Shown one piece after another: positions 1-12,034 of a stretch of 64,000 bases of DNA. How positions within the stretch are numbered: the first letter of the stretch is position 1; each line of letters opens with the position of its first letter. A program made the position numbers and the translations under genes. This stretch comes from Sorangium cellulosum (GTDB taxonomy: Bacteria > Myxococcota_A > Polyangia > Polyangiales > Polyangiaceae): assembly GCF_002950945.1 (NCBI RefSeq), contig NZ_CP012673.1, forward strand, positions 620,001-684,000, read 5' to 3'. A model generated the notes under the pieces. It searched no databases, was not told the DNA's origin, and saw only the letters and a list, made by a program, of their open reading frames with translations.

Positions 1-230
1 ACGTGGTACATCACCTCGCGCGCGCGCAGGTCGACCGAGAGCCGCTCACCAGGGGACAGGCGCGCGACGCTGTCGGCGCTGATCTGCACGTTCCTGACGG
101 CTCCGTCCTCCTCGGCCTCCGCCCCGCCGGGCCCGGCGACGCTGCAGCCGGCGAGGGCGGCCGCGGGCAGCGCGGCCGCGGTGAGGGGAAACGCCAGCAA
201 ACGGGTGATACGGGCGAGCTGTCTGATCAT
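1..230 (-). CDS. Putative lipoprotein, N-terminal part (runs off the window)
   Basis: A minus-strand frame opens with ATG at 230 and runs past base 1, so only about 76 residues are visible. The start is supported by a clear GGAGG about 4 bases upstream. The N-terminus is a lipoprotein signal: basic MIRQLAR, a hydrophobic Ala/Leu stretch, then a lipobox LAGC at about residues 27-30, followed by a flexible Gly/Ala/Glu segment. The visible mature part (RNVQISADSVARLSPGERL) shows no domain I recognise. The role is unknown; it is predicted to be anchored in a membrane facing the periplasm. It is transcribed away from the kinase gene's 3' end, with about 380 bp between them. Confidence 0.7.
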   Translation of the reverse strand, partial: MIRQLARITRLLAFPLTAAALPAAALAGCSVAGPGGAEAEEDGAVRNVQISADSVARLSPGERLSVDLRAREVMYH

Positions 231-610
231 GATCCCTCCAGAGGTGATGAAGCCTGTCGGCGAGCCGCATTGTCGGGACAGAGCGCGACGCGTCACGCTC
301 CCGGACCCTCGCCATGGCGGCGGAGAGGAGCCTCCCCAGAGGCCCGCCGCGCTCCGAGCCGGGCGTGATGTCCCAGAGGGGCGCCGGGGCCCGGCCTCCC
401 CCCTGGCCACGGCGCGTCCTGCCCTGTCGATGTCGCTGTCGGGTGAGGCACGCTCACCGTCTCCATGCATGGAGCGAGTGACTGCCACCCTATCCGCTAG
501 ATCGCGAGTATGCGGACAGCGCGGCTTCAAGCCAAGGAGAAAATAGCGGCTCTCGATGTTCGGGGGGAAGGTGTCCGGGCGTGTGCGTCCTCACGGTCAC
601 GCCCGCACAC
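231..610. other. Intergenic region without a supported gene
   Basis: About 380 bp lie between the lipoprotein start and the histidine kinase stop. Short frames here have atypical composition and no ribosome binding site or recognisable motif. The part next to 230 should hold the lipoprotein promoter. The part next to 611 holds a hairpin at 571-610. Confidence 0.5.
571..610 (-). terminator. Candidate hairpin terminator after the hybrid kinase
   Basis: The 13-bp arms at 571-583 and 598-610 are complementary with one mismatch, separated by a 14-base loop. The hairpin begins directly after the kinase stop codon. No T-tract follows on the minus strand, so factor-independent termination is uncertain. 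The structure may only protect the mRNA end. Confidence 0.35.
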
Positions 611-3997
<3,387 letters not shown>

Positions 3998-4096
3998 CGC
4001 TCCTTGTAACCTGCCGCTCGTTGCTCGACCAGAGCAGAGCTCCCGTGTTCCTCGCGGCGGCGCGGCGGTTCGACGCGCGCTGGATATGCCGGGGCG

Positions 4097-4768
4097 TTAG
4101 TCGCCGGGCTCATCCGGCGCGGCGTCGAGCACCGCGCGCAGCACCCGCCGCACCACGTCGGGCGCGTAGCCTTGACGCGCGAGGAACGCATAGAGCTTCT
4201 GCCGCTGCTCCGCCGGATCGAGGCGCGTGAGCGACCGCAGCTTCTTGCGTGCTGCCCGCTCGGCCACGGCGGCCTCATCCGTCCCCTCATCGGCCATCAC
4301 CTGTCGGATGGCCGCGTCGGCCACGTCGCGCGCGACGCCTTTCCGGGCGAGGTCCTGCGCGATCCTCCGGCGCGAGCGCGGCTTGCCCACGATGCCGGAG
4401 CGCGCCTTGGCCTCGGCGAAGCGCGCGTCGTCGAGCAGCCCGTTCGCGAGGAGGCGCGCGATCGCGGCCGTCACCTGGTCGCGGGGCTCGCCCTTCTCGA
4501 TCAGGCGCTTCTCGAGCTCGCTGGCTGACCGCGCCCGGAAGGACAGGAGCCGGAGAGCGCGATCGTAGGTCTTCTGCGCGGCCTGCGCGGCCTGCGCGCT
4601 CTGACCGCCCGGCCGCAGCGCCTCGGCCCCGGCGGCAGGGCTGTCTTGCCCGGCGGCGAACGCCGCGGCGCTCTCCTCGGGGACCGTGGCGAAGGCGACC
4701 CCATCCACCAGGATGACGACGTGGCCGGGCTGGTCGGGCGAGGGGACGATTCCGGTGATGATCGGCAT
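4097..4768 (-). CDS. recX: RecX family regulatory protein
   Basis: A 223-residue protein of the RecX family, which binds RecA and limits filament extension during recombination and SOS. The C-terminal half shows the repeated three-helix pattern: RSASELEKRLIEKG, LLDDARFAEAKA, RRRIAQDLARKGV, and a last repeat ending GYAPDVVRRVL. The N-terminal 70 residues (MPIITGIVPSPDQPGHVVI...) resemble the small beta-rich leader seen in some longer RecX proteins. I chose ATG 4768 because the residues upstream in that frame are Pro/Arg/Ser-rich filler; the start is not backed by a strong ribosome binding site. No recA is nearby. It lies 99 bp upstream of the hybrid kinase gene on the same strand. Confidence 0.85.
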   Translation of the reverse strand: MPIITGIVPSPDQPGHVVILVDGVAFATVPEESAAAFAAGQDSPAAGAEALRPGGQSAQAAQAAQKTYDRALRLLSFRARSASELEKRLIEKGEPRDQVTAAIARLLANGLLDDARFAEAKARSGIVGKPRSRRRIAQDLARKGVARDVADAAIRQVMADEGTDEAAVAERAARKKLRSLTRLDPAEQRQKLYAFLARQGYAPDVVRRVLRAVLDAAPDEPGD

Positions 4769-4853
4769 GCGCGAGAGGACGATGGCGCACCCCGCGGGCG
4801 GCGCAAGCGCCCGGCTACCGGGGGGGTCGCCGTCCTGCGCTCCTGATCGCGGC

Positions 4854-7049
4854 TCACGGATCGAGCACGAGCCACCCGAACGCCTCGGGAACATGGAAGT
4901 TCGGCTTCTTCGTGCGGGGCGGGCTCCACGCGAGGTAACGCCGCGGGCTCTTCCCCTCCATGCGGTAGAGGTTCATCGGCAGCCGCGCCCCCGGCGCGAG
5001 CGCCTTCACGATCCCCGGCGCCGTGAGCCGGGCCTCGATCACGGCCTTGCGCGACGCCGCGTCCCGGCTCGTCGCGATCGTCGCGCCGCTCGACCACGCC
5101 GTGTCCTCGAGGCGCACGTCGCGGTCGATCGCGAGATCGAAGAAGTGGCCGAAGGGCCCGATCTCCACCTCGAAATAGCGCCTCGGGGCCGCCGGCTCGG
5201 GCGTCAGGAAGAGCTCGACACAATCTTCCTCGTAAAGCGACCTCCGCTCCTTGTCGACAGGCCTCGACGTGTCGGTGTTCAGCCCGGCGCTCGAGAGCTC
5301 GAAGAGCACATGAAGCCCCTCCTTCGACCAGAGAAAGCGCGCCCGCGTCTCGATGCCCGTGCTGGCGGCGGCGTAATCGGTGTCCCATCGCGCGGCGCCC
5401 GCGCGGCGCCAGGCCGCGTCGTCCGCCTTCCCGTCGAGCGTGATCGTCTCTCCGGGCGGCAGCGGCAGCGCGTGCACCTCCGGCTTCGCCGGCGCCCCGC
5501 CGGGCTCGAAGCCCGGCTGCCCCTGGCTCACCTTCTCCCTGGTGGACGGCGCAGGATCCAGCCCTCTCGCCGGTCCGCCGGGCAGCGGCGTTTGACCAGG
5601 CTCCCAGTCCAGCCGGAATGGCGCCATCGCCTTGTAGTGCACCGGGCGCGGGCTCTTCAGGAGCTCCGCCCCGTCTCCGGTGATCGCGGTCGCCCCGAGA
5701 TCCAGCCCGAAGCGCTTCGCCGCCGCCTCGATGAGCGGCGAGGTCCGGTGCCCGCCGAGCTCGCGCGCGAGCGCCGGGCTGTTCCACACCCCCAGGAACT
5801 CCGCGATGACCCGGTCGACCCGCACCGGGTTCGTCCCGCCGACGGCCACGTGCTCCGCCGTCGGGCGCAGGACCTGGAACCCGTCTCCGCCCATGGCCGG
5901 CGCGCCGTCGCCGAGCACCGCGTCGGGCGTCGAGATCTCGAGCACGTCGACCATCCGCTCGGAGAAGGCGCGGAGCGACGACAGGTACAGCGCGCGGTCC
6001 TCCTGGCTTCCGCTCTTCGTGTCGAGGTACTGCTTGAGCTCCCGGTGCATCCGCCACTTCTGCTTGTAGGCCGGCGCGCGGTCCGACAGCATCACCGTGC
6101 CCTGCATGCCCTTGATGCCGGCGGAGATCACCGAATACCGGTGCATCTTCATCCGGGGGAGCGACAGGAACAGCCCGCGGTCGAGGTGCTCGGCGAGCAC
6201 CTTGGGCAGGAGCAGCGTCGGCACGTTCGTCGCCTCGATGCCGCGGATGGCGAGGGGCTTTCCGGGCCTGTCCCCTTCGACATCGTAGACGCCGTCGTCG
6301 TCCATCGCGACGAGCGCGGCGCCCTCCTCCGCGGCCATCGCCTCGTAACCGGTCCGTTGCACGAGGTCTTTCCAGAACTTGTGCGAGTGGCCGCAGCCCT
6401 CGGCGATCGTGATCTTCGTGTGCCCTCGCGCCTTGAGGCACTGGACGACGCCCCGCACGAACTCCGGCTGGGTGATGCGGCCGGTCACGCCGTCGTCGCC
6501 CCCTGACTTGGCCGGATCCTTCACGCTGTCGAACCCGCACAGGTTCGGCTTGAGGAGGACGGGCGTCGCCGCCGGCCGCCTCGGCACCACCACCTCGCAG
6601 AGGCGCCTCCCGAGATCCAGGGGGCCCTCCCCGCGGAGCACGGTGACGGGCGAGCTGTCGGCCTTGATGCGCTCGACGTGCCGCTTCCTCAGGACGGCGC
6701 CGTCGATGCTGTCCGACGTGATCACCGAGGGGCCGGCCTCGTACCGCGGCGACGCGCCCGCGACCACGTCGCTCGGCGCGCCCGGATCGGCGGTGGGCAC
6801 GGCCGGGTGCGCCGAGGCGGCGGCGAACGAGGACGCCGTCGCCGACGGCGCGGCCGGGGGTGCCGGGTCGGAGGGCGCCGCGCTGGCCGACGCCGACGCG
6901 ACGGTGGCACCGCCGTCGCTGTGCGGCCCGCCCGGCGGGTGCCGCCGGTCCCCGCAGCCCGCGAGCAGGGCGAGCTGCGCCGCCAGCGCGGTGATCTCGA
7001 GGGCAAGACGCCGCGCTCGGCGGCCGAGAATCGGCAGGGTGCTTTTCAT
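4854..7049 (-). CDS. DUF362-domain lipoprotein with CBM9-like C-terminus
   Basis: 731 residues starting MKSTLPILGRRARRL and followed by a lipobox LLAGC, then about 90 residues rich in Ala, Ser and Pro that look like a surface linker. The centre (about 130-480) matches the DUF362 family: VLLKPNLCGFDS, AEGCGHSHKFW, LFLSLPRMKMHRYSVISAGIKGMQGTV. This family was first noticed near Fe-S proteins, but no Cys cluster is evident here. The last 170 residues (ITLDGKADDAAWRRA, EEDCVELFLTPE, RYFEVEIGPFGHFFDL) look like the CBM9-like beta-sandwich family that binds sugars. The pairing of the two domains in an exported lipoprotein is unusual. ATG 7049 was chosen for the signal peptide; its GAGG sits too close to the start. 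Function is unknown. Confidence 0.75.
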   Translation of the reverse strand: MKSTLPILGRRARRLALEITALAAQLALLAGCGDRRHPPGGPHSDGGATVASASASAAPSDPAPPAAPSATASSFAAASAHPAVPTADPGAPSDVVAGASPRYEAGPSVITSDSIDGAVLRKRHVERIKADSSPVTVLRGEGPLDLGRRLCEVVVPRRPAATPVLLKPNLCGFDSVKDPAKSGGDDGVTGRITQPEFVRGVVQCLKARGHTKITIAEGCGHSHKFWKDLVQRTGYEAMAAEEGAALVAMDDDGVYDVEGDRPGKPLAIRGIEATNVPTLLLPKVLAEHLDRGLFLSLPRMKMHRYSVISAGIKGMQGTVMLSDRAPAYKQKWRMHRELKQYLDTKSGSQEDRALYLSSLRAFSERMVDVLEISTPDAVLGDGAPAMGGDGFQVLRPTAEHVAVGGTNPVRVDRVIAEFLGVWNSPALARELGGHRTSPLIEAAAKRFGLDLGATAITGDGAELLKSPRPVHYKAMAPFRLDWEPGQTPLPGGPARGLDPAPSTREKVSQGQPGFEPGGAPAKPEVHALPLPPGETITLDGKADDAAWRRAGAARWDTDYAAASTGIETRARFLWSKEGLHVLFELSSAGLNTDTSRPVDKERRSLYEEDCVELFLTPEPAAPRRYFEVEIGPFGHFFDLAIDRDVRLEDTAWSSGATIATSRDAASRKAVIEARLTAPGIVKALAPGARLPMNLYRMEGKSPRRYLAWSPPRTKKPNFHVPEAFGWLVLDP

Positions 7050-7231
7050 CCTCGCCGTGCACCATGGCGTCGAAAAGCGGCGACGAGAAGACGGAAAGCA
7101 TCGTGTGCGCGTAGAGTGCGCGTAGGTAGACTGCGCGCTGCGGACGAGCCCGCGCGCCGCGAAGGAACGTGCCGCGCCCGGCGGCGGTAGATCCCGGGTG
7201 TCCTGCCGATCGTCCCAGCGCTCGATGTCTT

Positions 7232-7263
7232 CGAGACGCTCATCGAGACGCCCACCGAGACGC
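7232..7263. repeat. Three direct CGAGACGC repeats at 12-bp period
   Basis: CGAGACGC occurs at 7232-7239, 7244-7251 and 7256-7263, a regular 12-bp spacing. It lies in the 267-bp divergent region between the DUF362 lipoprotein (minus) and the Cys-rich lipoprotein (plus). Regular direct repeats in a divergent promoter region are compatible with an activator or repressor site, but there is no other support. Confidence 0.4.
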
Positions 7264-7316
7264 GCGAGGTGAGGCACGACTCCAATGCGGTTCACCCCTT
7301 GCATTGCGGACCCGAC

Positions 7317-7895
7317 ATGAGCATTCGGCGCATTTTGGTGGGCTTGAAAACGACGACCTGCACTGGAATCGTCGGGACCGCGCTCTTGCTGCTGGCCGCG
7401 AGCCTGGGTGCCTGTCGCGGCGCTCCGCCCGGGGAGGGAGAGGGGGGTTCGGGGGACGAAGGAGACGCGATCTCGCGCGCCACGGCGGCGTGCGAGGATG
7501 CCTGTGACGTGTACAGCGAGGCCTGCGGACCGGAGAGCTGCGCCACCGCATGTCGCGTCATGACGACGGACTACAAGGCGGATGTCTGCACCGCCGAGTT
7601 CGAGGCGTATTACGCCTGCGTGGCCGTCCAGGCGCCGGAGCAGATCAGCTGCCGGGGCTCCGGGGGCTTCTTCGGCAATCCGGGGCCAGCGTGCAAGTCG
7701 GAGTGGGCGTCGTTCATCCAGTGCCGCCGCACGAGCGGCGCGGACTGCGCGGTGCTGGCCAGGGACACGACCTATTGCACCCACAGCGGCGATCCGCCCG
7801 ACTGGACGACGTGCAAGGTGGGTGTCGAGCCGCCCCCGGGGTGCGTGCCGCTGACCAGCATGGATTACTGCTGCCCGTCCTCGGCGCCGCCCTGA
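7317..7895 (+). CDS. Cysteine-rich putative lipoprotein
   Basis: 192 residues from ATG 7317, beginning MSIRRILVGLKTT. A hydrophobic stretch (GIVGTALLLLAASLGAC) ends in a lipobox-like LGAC near residue 33. After a Gly/Glu/Asp linker the mature domain carries 16 further Cys in about 130 residues, suggesting up to eight disulfides and a compact secreted domain. The spacing (CEDAC, SEAC, SCATAC, then paired CC near the end) resembles small Cys-rich myxobacterial outer-membrane lipoproteins, which are often uncharacterised. A GTG at 7269 would add 16 residues in front of the signal peptide and is less likely. It is divergent from the DUF362 lipoprotein. No function can be assigned. Confidence 0.65.
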   Translation: MSIRRILVGLKTTTCTGIVGTALLLLAASLGACRGAPPGEGEGGSGDEGDAISRATAACEDACDVYSEACGPESCATACRVMTTDYKADVCTAEFEAYYACVAVQAPEQISCRGSGGFFGNPGPACKSEWASFIQCRRTSGADCAVLARDTTYCTHSGDPPDWTTCKVGVEPPPGCVPLTSMDYCCPSSAPP

Positions 7896-7946
7896 CGGCG
7901 AGGCCGGCGGGCGCCGCGGCCTCGCCGCGCGCCCCGGCGGCGCCGG

Positions 7947-10787
7947 CTACTGGCCCTCGGGGAGGGCCGTGATCACGAACGGGATCTCGGGGACGGTGCG
8001 CCCCGGCGCGCGCAGCGCGAGTGTGCCCTCGATGCGTGTGACGACCCCTGTCTCGGGATCCACCGCCGTCACCGTACCTTTCACGTCGCCGGCGTCGCCG
8101 GCAGCGCCGCGCGGCGACACGGGCATGGCGAAGCCCTCCAGGAGGAACGTGTCGCCATCGAGCCGCGCCCAGACCTCCTGGCGCTGCTGCGTGCCGACCG
8201 TCAGCGGGACGATACGCACCGTCAGCGCGCCCGGGATCTCGCCCACCACCTCGAGCTCCTTCTCGAGGGCGAGCGGCTCCCCACCCTGGGACGGCACCTG
8301 CACCACCATCTTCATCCGCGCGGGGAGCGTGCCTGTCGCGGGGCGCGCCACCGTGAAGCTCGCGCGGCGCTCGGCCTCGAGCGCGCCGCCCGAGCGGAAC
8401 GGCAGCCCCTCGAGCACGCGGAAGGCGTAGGCAGCGGAGGGATCGAGGGGCTTCGCTGGCACAAAGCGCAGTGTGCCACCGTCCACCTCGACGGTGCCAT
8501 CCACCCGGCCCTCGCCGTCGCGCTCGAGGATCACGAACTCCCGCGCGAGCGCCTCGGCCGTCCGGTCGCCTGCGGTGTCGTCGATGGGCTCGGAGAACGC
8601 GACCCAGGGCGTAACGTCGGGATAGACCGCCTCGCCGCTGTCGATGTCGGGCCACATCGCGAGCGGCGCCGCGCCCTTCGGCGTGAGCTCGCGCAGGAAA
8701 GCGACGAGGTCGGCGCGCTCGTCCGGCGAGAGATCGACGCCCACGTAATCGAGCGCGACGTCCGCGGCGGCCTCGAGGCCGCGCGCCTGGCCCTTCACGA
8801 AGTAGACGCCGTGGCGGTAGGCGCCGAGCAGGGTGGGCACGTCCGCGGGAATGCCGGATTTGCCGACCTCGATGAGCGCGCGGCTCGTGTAGAGCGGCGG
8901 GACGTGGCAGCCGGCGCAGGTGGCCTTGCCCTGGAAGAGGGCCTTTCCGCGCAGCGCGGCGTCGGTGTAGCTGCCGTCGAGCCGGGTGTAGCCCGTCGCC
9001 CGCGGGGCGCCGAGCAGCGAGGACAGGAACGCCGCGAGCGCCTCGGCCTCCTCGGGCGACGGCGGGCGCGCGACGATCGAGCTCGGGCCCTGGTAACCAA
9101 AGTTCTCGGTGCTCGTGACATAGCCGTCCCACCCGATGGGCGTCGTGGCGTCGAGCAGCTGGAGCGGGCGGATGTTCGCGTCGACGCCCGGGCCGAAGTT
9201 CCAGATCATGCCCTCGTTCTGCGCCTCGACATGGCAGCTCGAGCAGCTGTGGTTGTCGGCGAAGCTCTGCCCGGGGCGGGTGAAGACGCGCTCGCCGAGC
9301 GCGACGGCGGCGGGGCGCGGGTCATCGGCGAGCGCGACGGCGTACGGGGCGCCGCCGTCCGGCGGGATGACCCAGAGCTCGAGGCTCTGGAAGCAGTGCA
9401 CGCCGATCGTGCCCGCGTCGTCGAGCTGCACGAGCTGCCGCGCCCCCGGGCCGACCTCGAAGCGCGCCTTCTCGGCGAAGGTCGCGCGGTCCAGCGCGAC
9501 GACCACGCCGGACGACTCGGCGGCGACCCAGAGCGTGTCGCCGACGGCGAGCACCCCGGCCGGCGAGACCACGGGCCCGGCGGAGCCGGGGTCGCGCGTG
9601 AGATCGACCCGGCGCAGCACCCGGCCGTGGCGGGGCGCGCCGGGGTCGGCGCCGAGCGCGACGACCTCGTGGACGAACGGCTTCGCCTCGACGTCGGCCT
9701 GGGAGGGCACGGGGTTGCCGTCGGTGGCGGCGACGTAAAGCTCCGCGCCGTCCCCGGAGAGCGCGAGCGCGCGCAGGCTGGACGAGACGCCTGACACGCG
9801 CTTTTCCACCTCGAGCGTCACGGTGTTCACGATCCAGAGGTCCTGATCGTCGGACAGCCCGTAGGTGCCGTTGAGGTCCTTCTCGGGGTTGCCGGAGCGG
9901 TAGGCGGCGACGAACAGCCGTGTTCCGTCCTCGGAGAGGGCGAGCGCGCGCGGGTCGAAGCCGAGCGCGATGCGGTCTTCGACCTCGCGGCGCGCGAGGT
10001 CGACCACGGCCACCTGGCCCATCGTCGGCAGCGAGACGTAGAGTCGGTCCGCGTCCGGCGCGATGGCGAGGCCGGTCGGCTCGTCGCCGACCCACAGGGC
10101 GTCCTCGAGCACGCCGCGGGTCCGGTCGATGAAGCCGATCGTGTCGGAGCCGCGCTGGGCCACGACGACGTACGGCAGCGGGTCGCGGTGGGCCACGGCG
10201 GCGGGCCATGAGCCCACCGTGATCTCTCCTTGTCTGGTCCAGACGCCGTCCTGGGCCCGCGCGAGCCGCGTCACCGTGGGCGAGGCGCCGTTGGCGGTCC
10301 AGAGCTCGTCGCCGACGCGCGCGGCGCCGTAGAGCGGCGTGAGGTAATGGTTGCGGAACCGCTCGGCCGGCGCCAGGTCGAGGACACGCAGCGGCATGTC
10401 GGCGCCCGGCACGCTGCGCAGCCGGAAGGTGTACTCGCCGGCGACGTCTGGCGTGAACCGCACTTCCGGCGCGCCTTCTTCATAGAGGACGTTCTTGCTG
10501 CCCGGAGGCGCGCTCGCGAGCTCCCACGCGGCGTCCGCGGGGCAGCTGTCGCTCCGCTCGATGCGGGGCAGATAGAAGGTCTCGCCGAGCGTATGGGCGC
10601 GCGGGTTCTGCAGCGGCAGCGGCGCGACGGTGCACGAGATCGGGGCGACCTCCACCGGGTCCACCGGGCGTGTGCTCTCCTCGGCGACACATCCAGGCGC
10701 GGCGCAGCCGAGCGCGGCGCAGCCGAGCGCGAGCCGATGGAGCGGGGAGGGGGCGCGCAGACGCGCGAGGAACGCAGGGGATCGCAT
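7947..10787 (-). CDS. Diheme cytochrome c / beta-propeller lipoprotein
   Basis: 946 residues with a good GGAGG seven bases before ATG 10787. The N-terminus is a lipoprotein-type signal (LALGCAALGCAAPGC). Residues about 130-500 form repeated YVTN-like beta-propeller blades (GLAIAPDADRLYVS, RALALSEDGTRLFVA, VGDTLWVAAESSGVVVALD). Two haem c sites follow: CSSCH near 514 and CAGCH near 624, with the region between resembling the MauG/cytochrome c peroxidase group (FTRPGQSFADNHSCSSCH). A C-terminal Ig-like Big_5-type domain starts near 735 (PWVAFSEPIDD, YAFRVLEG). It is probably a periplasmic or surface electron-transfer or peroxidase-like protein; the substrate is unknown. It faces the Cys-rich lipoprotein gene, with a 51-bp convergent gap. 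Confidence 0.8.
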   Translation of the reverse strand: MRSPAFLARLRAPSPLHRLALGCAALGCAAPGCVAEESTRPVDPVEVAPISCTVAPLPLQNPRAHTLGETFYLPRIERSDSCPADAAWELASAPPGSKNVLYEEGAPEVRFTPDVAGEYTFRLRSVPGADMPLRVLDLAPAERFRNHYLTPLYGAARVGDELWTANGASPTVTRLARAQDGVWTRQGEITVGSWPAAVAHRDPLPYVVVAQRGSDTIGFIDRTRGVLEDALWVGDEPTGLAIAPDADRLYVSLPTMGQVAVVDLARREVEDRIALGFDPRALALSEDGTRLFVAAYRSGNPEKDLNGTYGLSDDQDLWIVNTVTLEVEKRVSGVSSSLRALALSGDGAELYVAATDGNPVPSQADVEAKPFVHEVVALGADPGAPRHGRVLRRVDLTRDPGSAGPVVSPAGVLAVGDTLWVAAESSGVVVALDRATFAEKARFEVGPGARQLVQLDDAGTIGVHCFQSLELWVIPPDGGAPYAVALADDPRPAAVALGERVFTRPGQSFADNHSCSSCHVEAQNEGMIWNFGPGVDANIRPLQLLDATTPIGWDGYVTSTENFGYQGPSSIVARPPSPEEAEALAAFLSSLLGAPRATGYTRLDGSYTDAALRGKALFQGKATCAGCHVPPLYTSRALIEVGKSGIPADVPTLLGAYRHGVYFVKGQARGLEAAADVALDYVGVDLSPDERADLVAFLRELTPKGAAPLAMWPDIDSGEAVYPDVTPWVAFSEPIDDTAGDRTAEALAREFVILERDGEGRVDGTVEVDGGTLRFVPAKPLDPSAAYAFRVLEGLPFRSGGALEAERRASFTVARPATGTLPARMKMVVQVPSQGGEPLALEKELEVVGEIPGALTVRIVPLTVGTQQRQEVWARLDGDTFLLEGFAMPVSPRGAAGDAGDVKGTVTAVDPETGVVTRIEGTLALRAPGRTVPEIPFVITALPEGQ

Positions 10788-10930
10788 GGAAGTACCTCCA
10801 AACGAGCCGCCTTCGCGCGGCCCGCACGGGACTGTAGCACCGGGTCGGTAATGTCTGAACAAACATTATACAAAGATTGAATATGAATGCACCCCCGCGG
10901 CTGGTGGCCTCGGCGCAGGACCCGCGCCGC

Positions 10931-11005
10931 CGGCGGAGGCCTGGGCCGGCGGCGCAGGCAAGAGGTGATGGCGCGGCGCGCTGGCGGAGGTCTGGGCCGG
11001 CGGCG
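10931..11005. repeat. Imperfect 24-bp direct repeat between the cytochrome and uvsE genes
   Basis: The segments 10931-10954 and 10982-11005 are nearly identical (GGCGGAGGYCTGGGCCGGCG core), 51 bp apart. They lie in the 242-bp gap downstream of uvsE and upstream of the cytochrome gene. The segments are GC-rich and may be slippage products. No function is evident. Confidence 0.5.
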
Positions 11006-11029
11006 TCGGCGGGGCGCGCCGGCCGGAGC

Positions 11030-11977
11030 TCACGCGAGGCAGGCGCGCTGCGGCGCCGCGGCGGCGGCGAGGCCCGGGACGAGCGTGTGGAGGCGCGCCC
11101 GCTGCCGGCTGGTCAGCTCCCCGAGCGCGCGGAGGATCGCGAGGTCCTTCTGCTTCGCTTCCACGATCACCACCACCTCGCGGCGGTCCGAGGCCTCGTC
11201 CACCTCCTCGCAGAAGCGGAGCAGGCCGCGGCCGGTGATGTGCTGCGCGTGGGCGCCGGACGGCTTGCCTTTCCACTGCTCGCTGTAGTGGAGCTCGGGC
11301 AGCTGCTCTGCCGGCCAGGTGCGGAGGGCGCCCTCGAGCTCCACCTCGTAAGGCGCGCTCCTCGGGTTCGCCGCCCAGTGCAGGTTGTCGAACACGATGG
11401 GCACCTCGCCCCCGGTGGCCTCGAGCAGCTCCGGCACGGTCCAGCAACGCTCGTCGTTCTCCAGCGCGAGCCGGTGCCGAGCGGCCGGCGTGAGCCGCGC
11501 GATGCCCTCCCGCAGCCGGGCGGCGGTGCTCTCCCGGTCGCCGTAGACGCCGCCTCCGTGCAGCGTGATCGACCCCTGCGCGCCGAGCAGGTCCATGACC
11601 CAGCCCTGGTCGTCCATGACCGCGAGCGAGTTCTGCAGCACCTCCTCGCGCGGCGACGAGAGCACCACGAACTGGCTCGGATGATTCGACAGGTGCACGT
11701 CGCCGTGCGCCGCGGCGCGGCGCACGGCGCGCAGGTCCGGCACCAGCATGCGCGCCCCCGGCGCGATATCGAGCAGCGGGAAGAGATCGCTGGAGATCCG
11801 GTGGGCCGTCAGGCCGAGCGCGGCCGAATGAGCGATGGATCGCCGGACGTACTCCGCGTTGTACGTGTAGATGGGCGTGAGCTCGACCAGGCCTTTGAGG
11901 TAGCGCCCGAGCTGAGCGGTCCTGAGCGAGGGCTCCGGCATGCCCAGCGACTGACAGACATAGCCGAGTCGGATCAT
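11030..11977 (-). CDS. uvsE: UV damage endonuclease (UvsE/UvdE family)
   Basis: 315 residues, the usual size for bacterial UV damage endonucleases. These nick DNA 5' of cyclobutane dimers, 6-4 products and abasic sites, opening an alternative excision repair route. Family signatures of the TIM-barrel fold are present: MIRLGYVCQS at the start, HLSNHPSQFVVLSSPREEVL, ITLHGGGVYGDR, RLALENDER, PIVFDNLHW, and a metal-site helix near HYSEQWKG and HITG. ATG 11977 fits the conserved family N-terminus; a GGTGG lies close upstream. The gene is divergent from a DHH phosphoesterase gene with 57 bp between starts, which suggests a shared promoter region and possibly a shared repair context. Confidence 0.92.
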   Translation of the reverse strand: MIRLGYVCQSLGMPEPSLRTAQLGRYLKGLVELTPIYTYNAEYVRRSIAHSAALGLTAHRISSDLFPLLDIAPGARMLVPDLRAVRRAAAHGDVHLSNHPSQFVVLSSPREEVLQNSLAVMDDQGWVMDLLGAQGSITLHGGGVYGDRESTAARLREGIARLTPAARHRLALENDERCWTVPELLEATGGEVPIVFDNLHWAANPRSAPYEVELEGALRTWPAEQLPELHYSEQWKGKPSGAHAQHITGRGLLRFCEEVDEASDRREVVVIVEAKQKDLAILRALGELTSRQRARLHTLVPGLAAAAAPQRACLA

Positions 11978-12034
11978 GCCACCAGCGTGTGTCGTCCGGG
12001 GTCTGTCGGCATCGGGCTTGCAACGATTTAGCCC

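Noticed and set aside
4769..4894. Longer N-terminus of RecX (start at 4894)
   Set aside because: The extra 42 residues are Pro/Arg/Ser filler unlike RecX and overlap the end of the DUF362 gene.
7050..7784. Longer N-terminus of the DUF362 lipoprotein (start at 7784)
   Set aside because: It would place a lipoprotein signal in the middle of the protein and cross the divergent Cys-rich lipoprotein gene.
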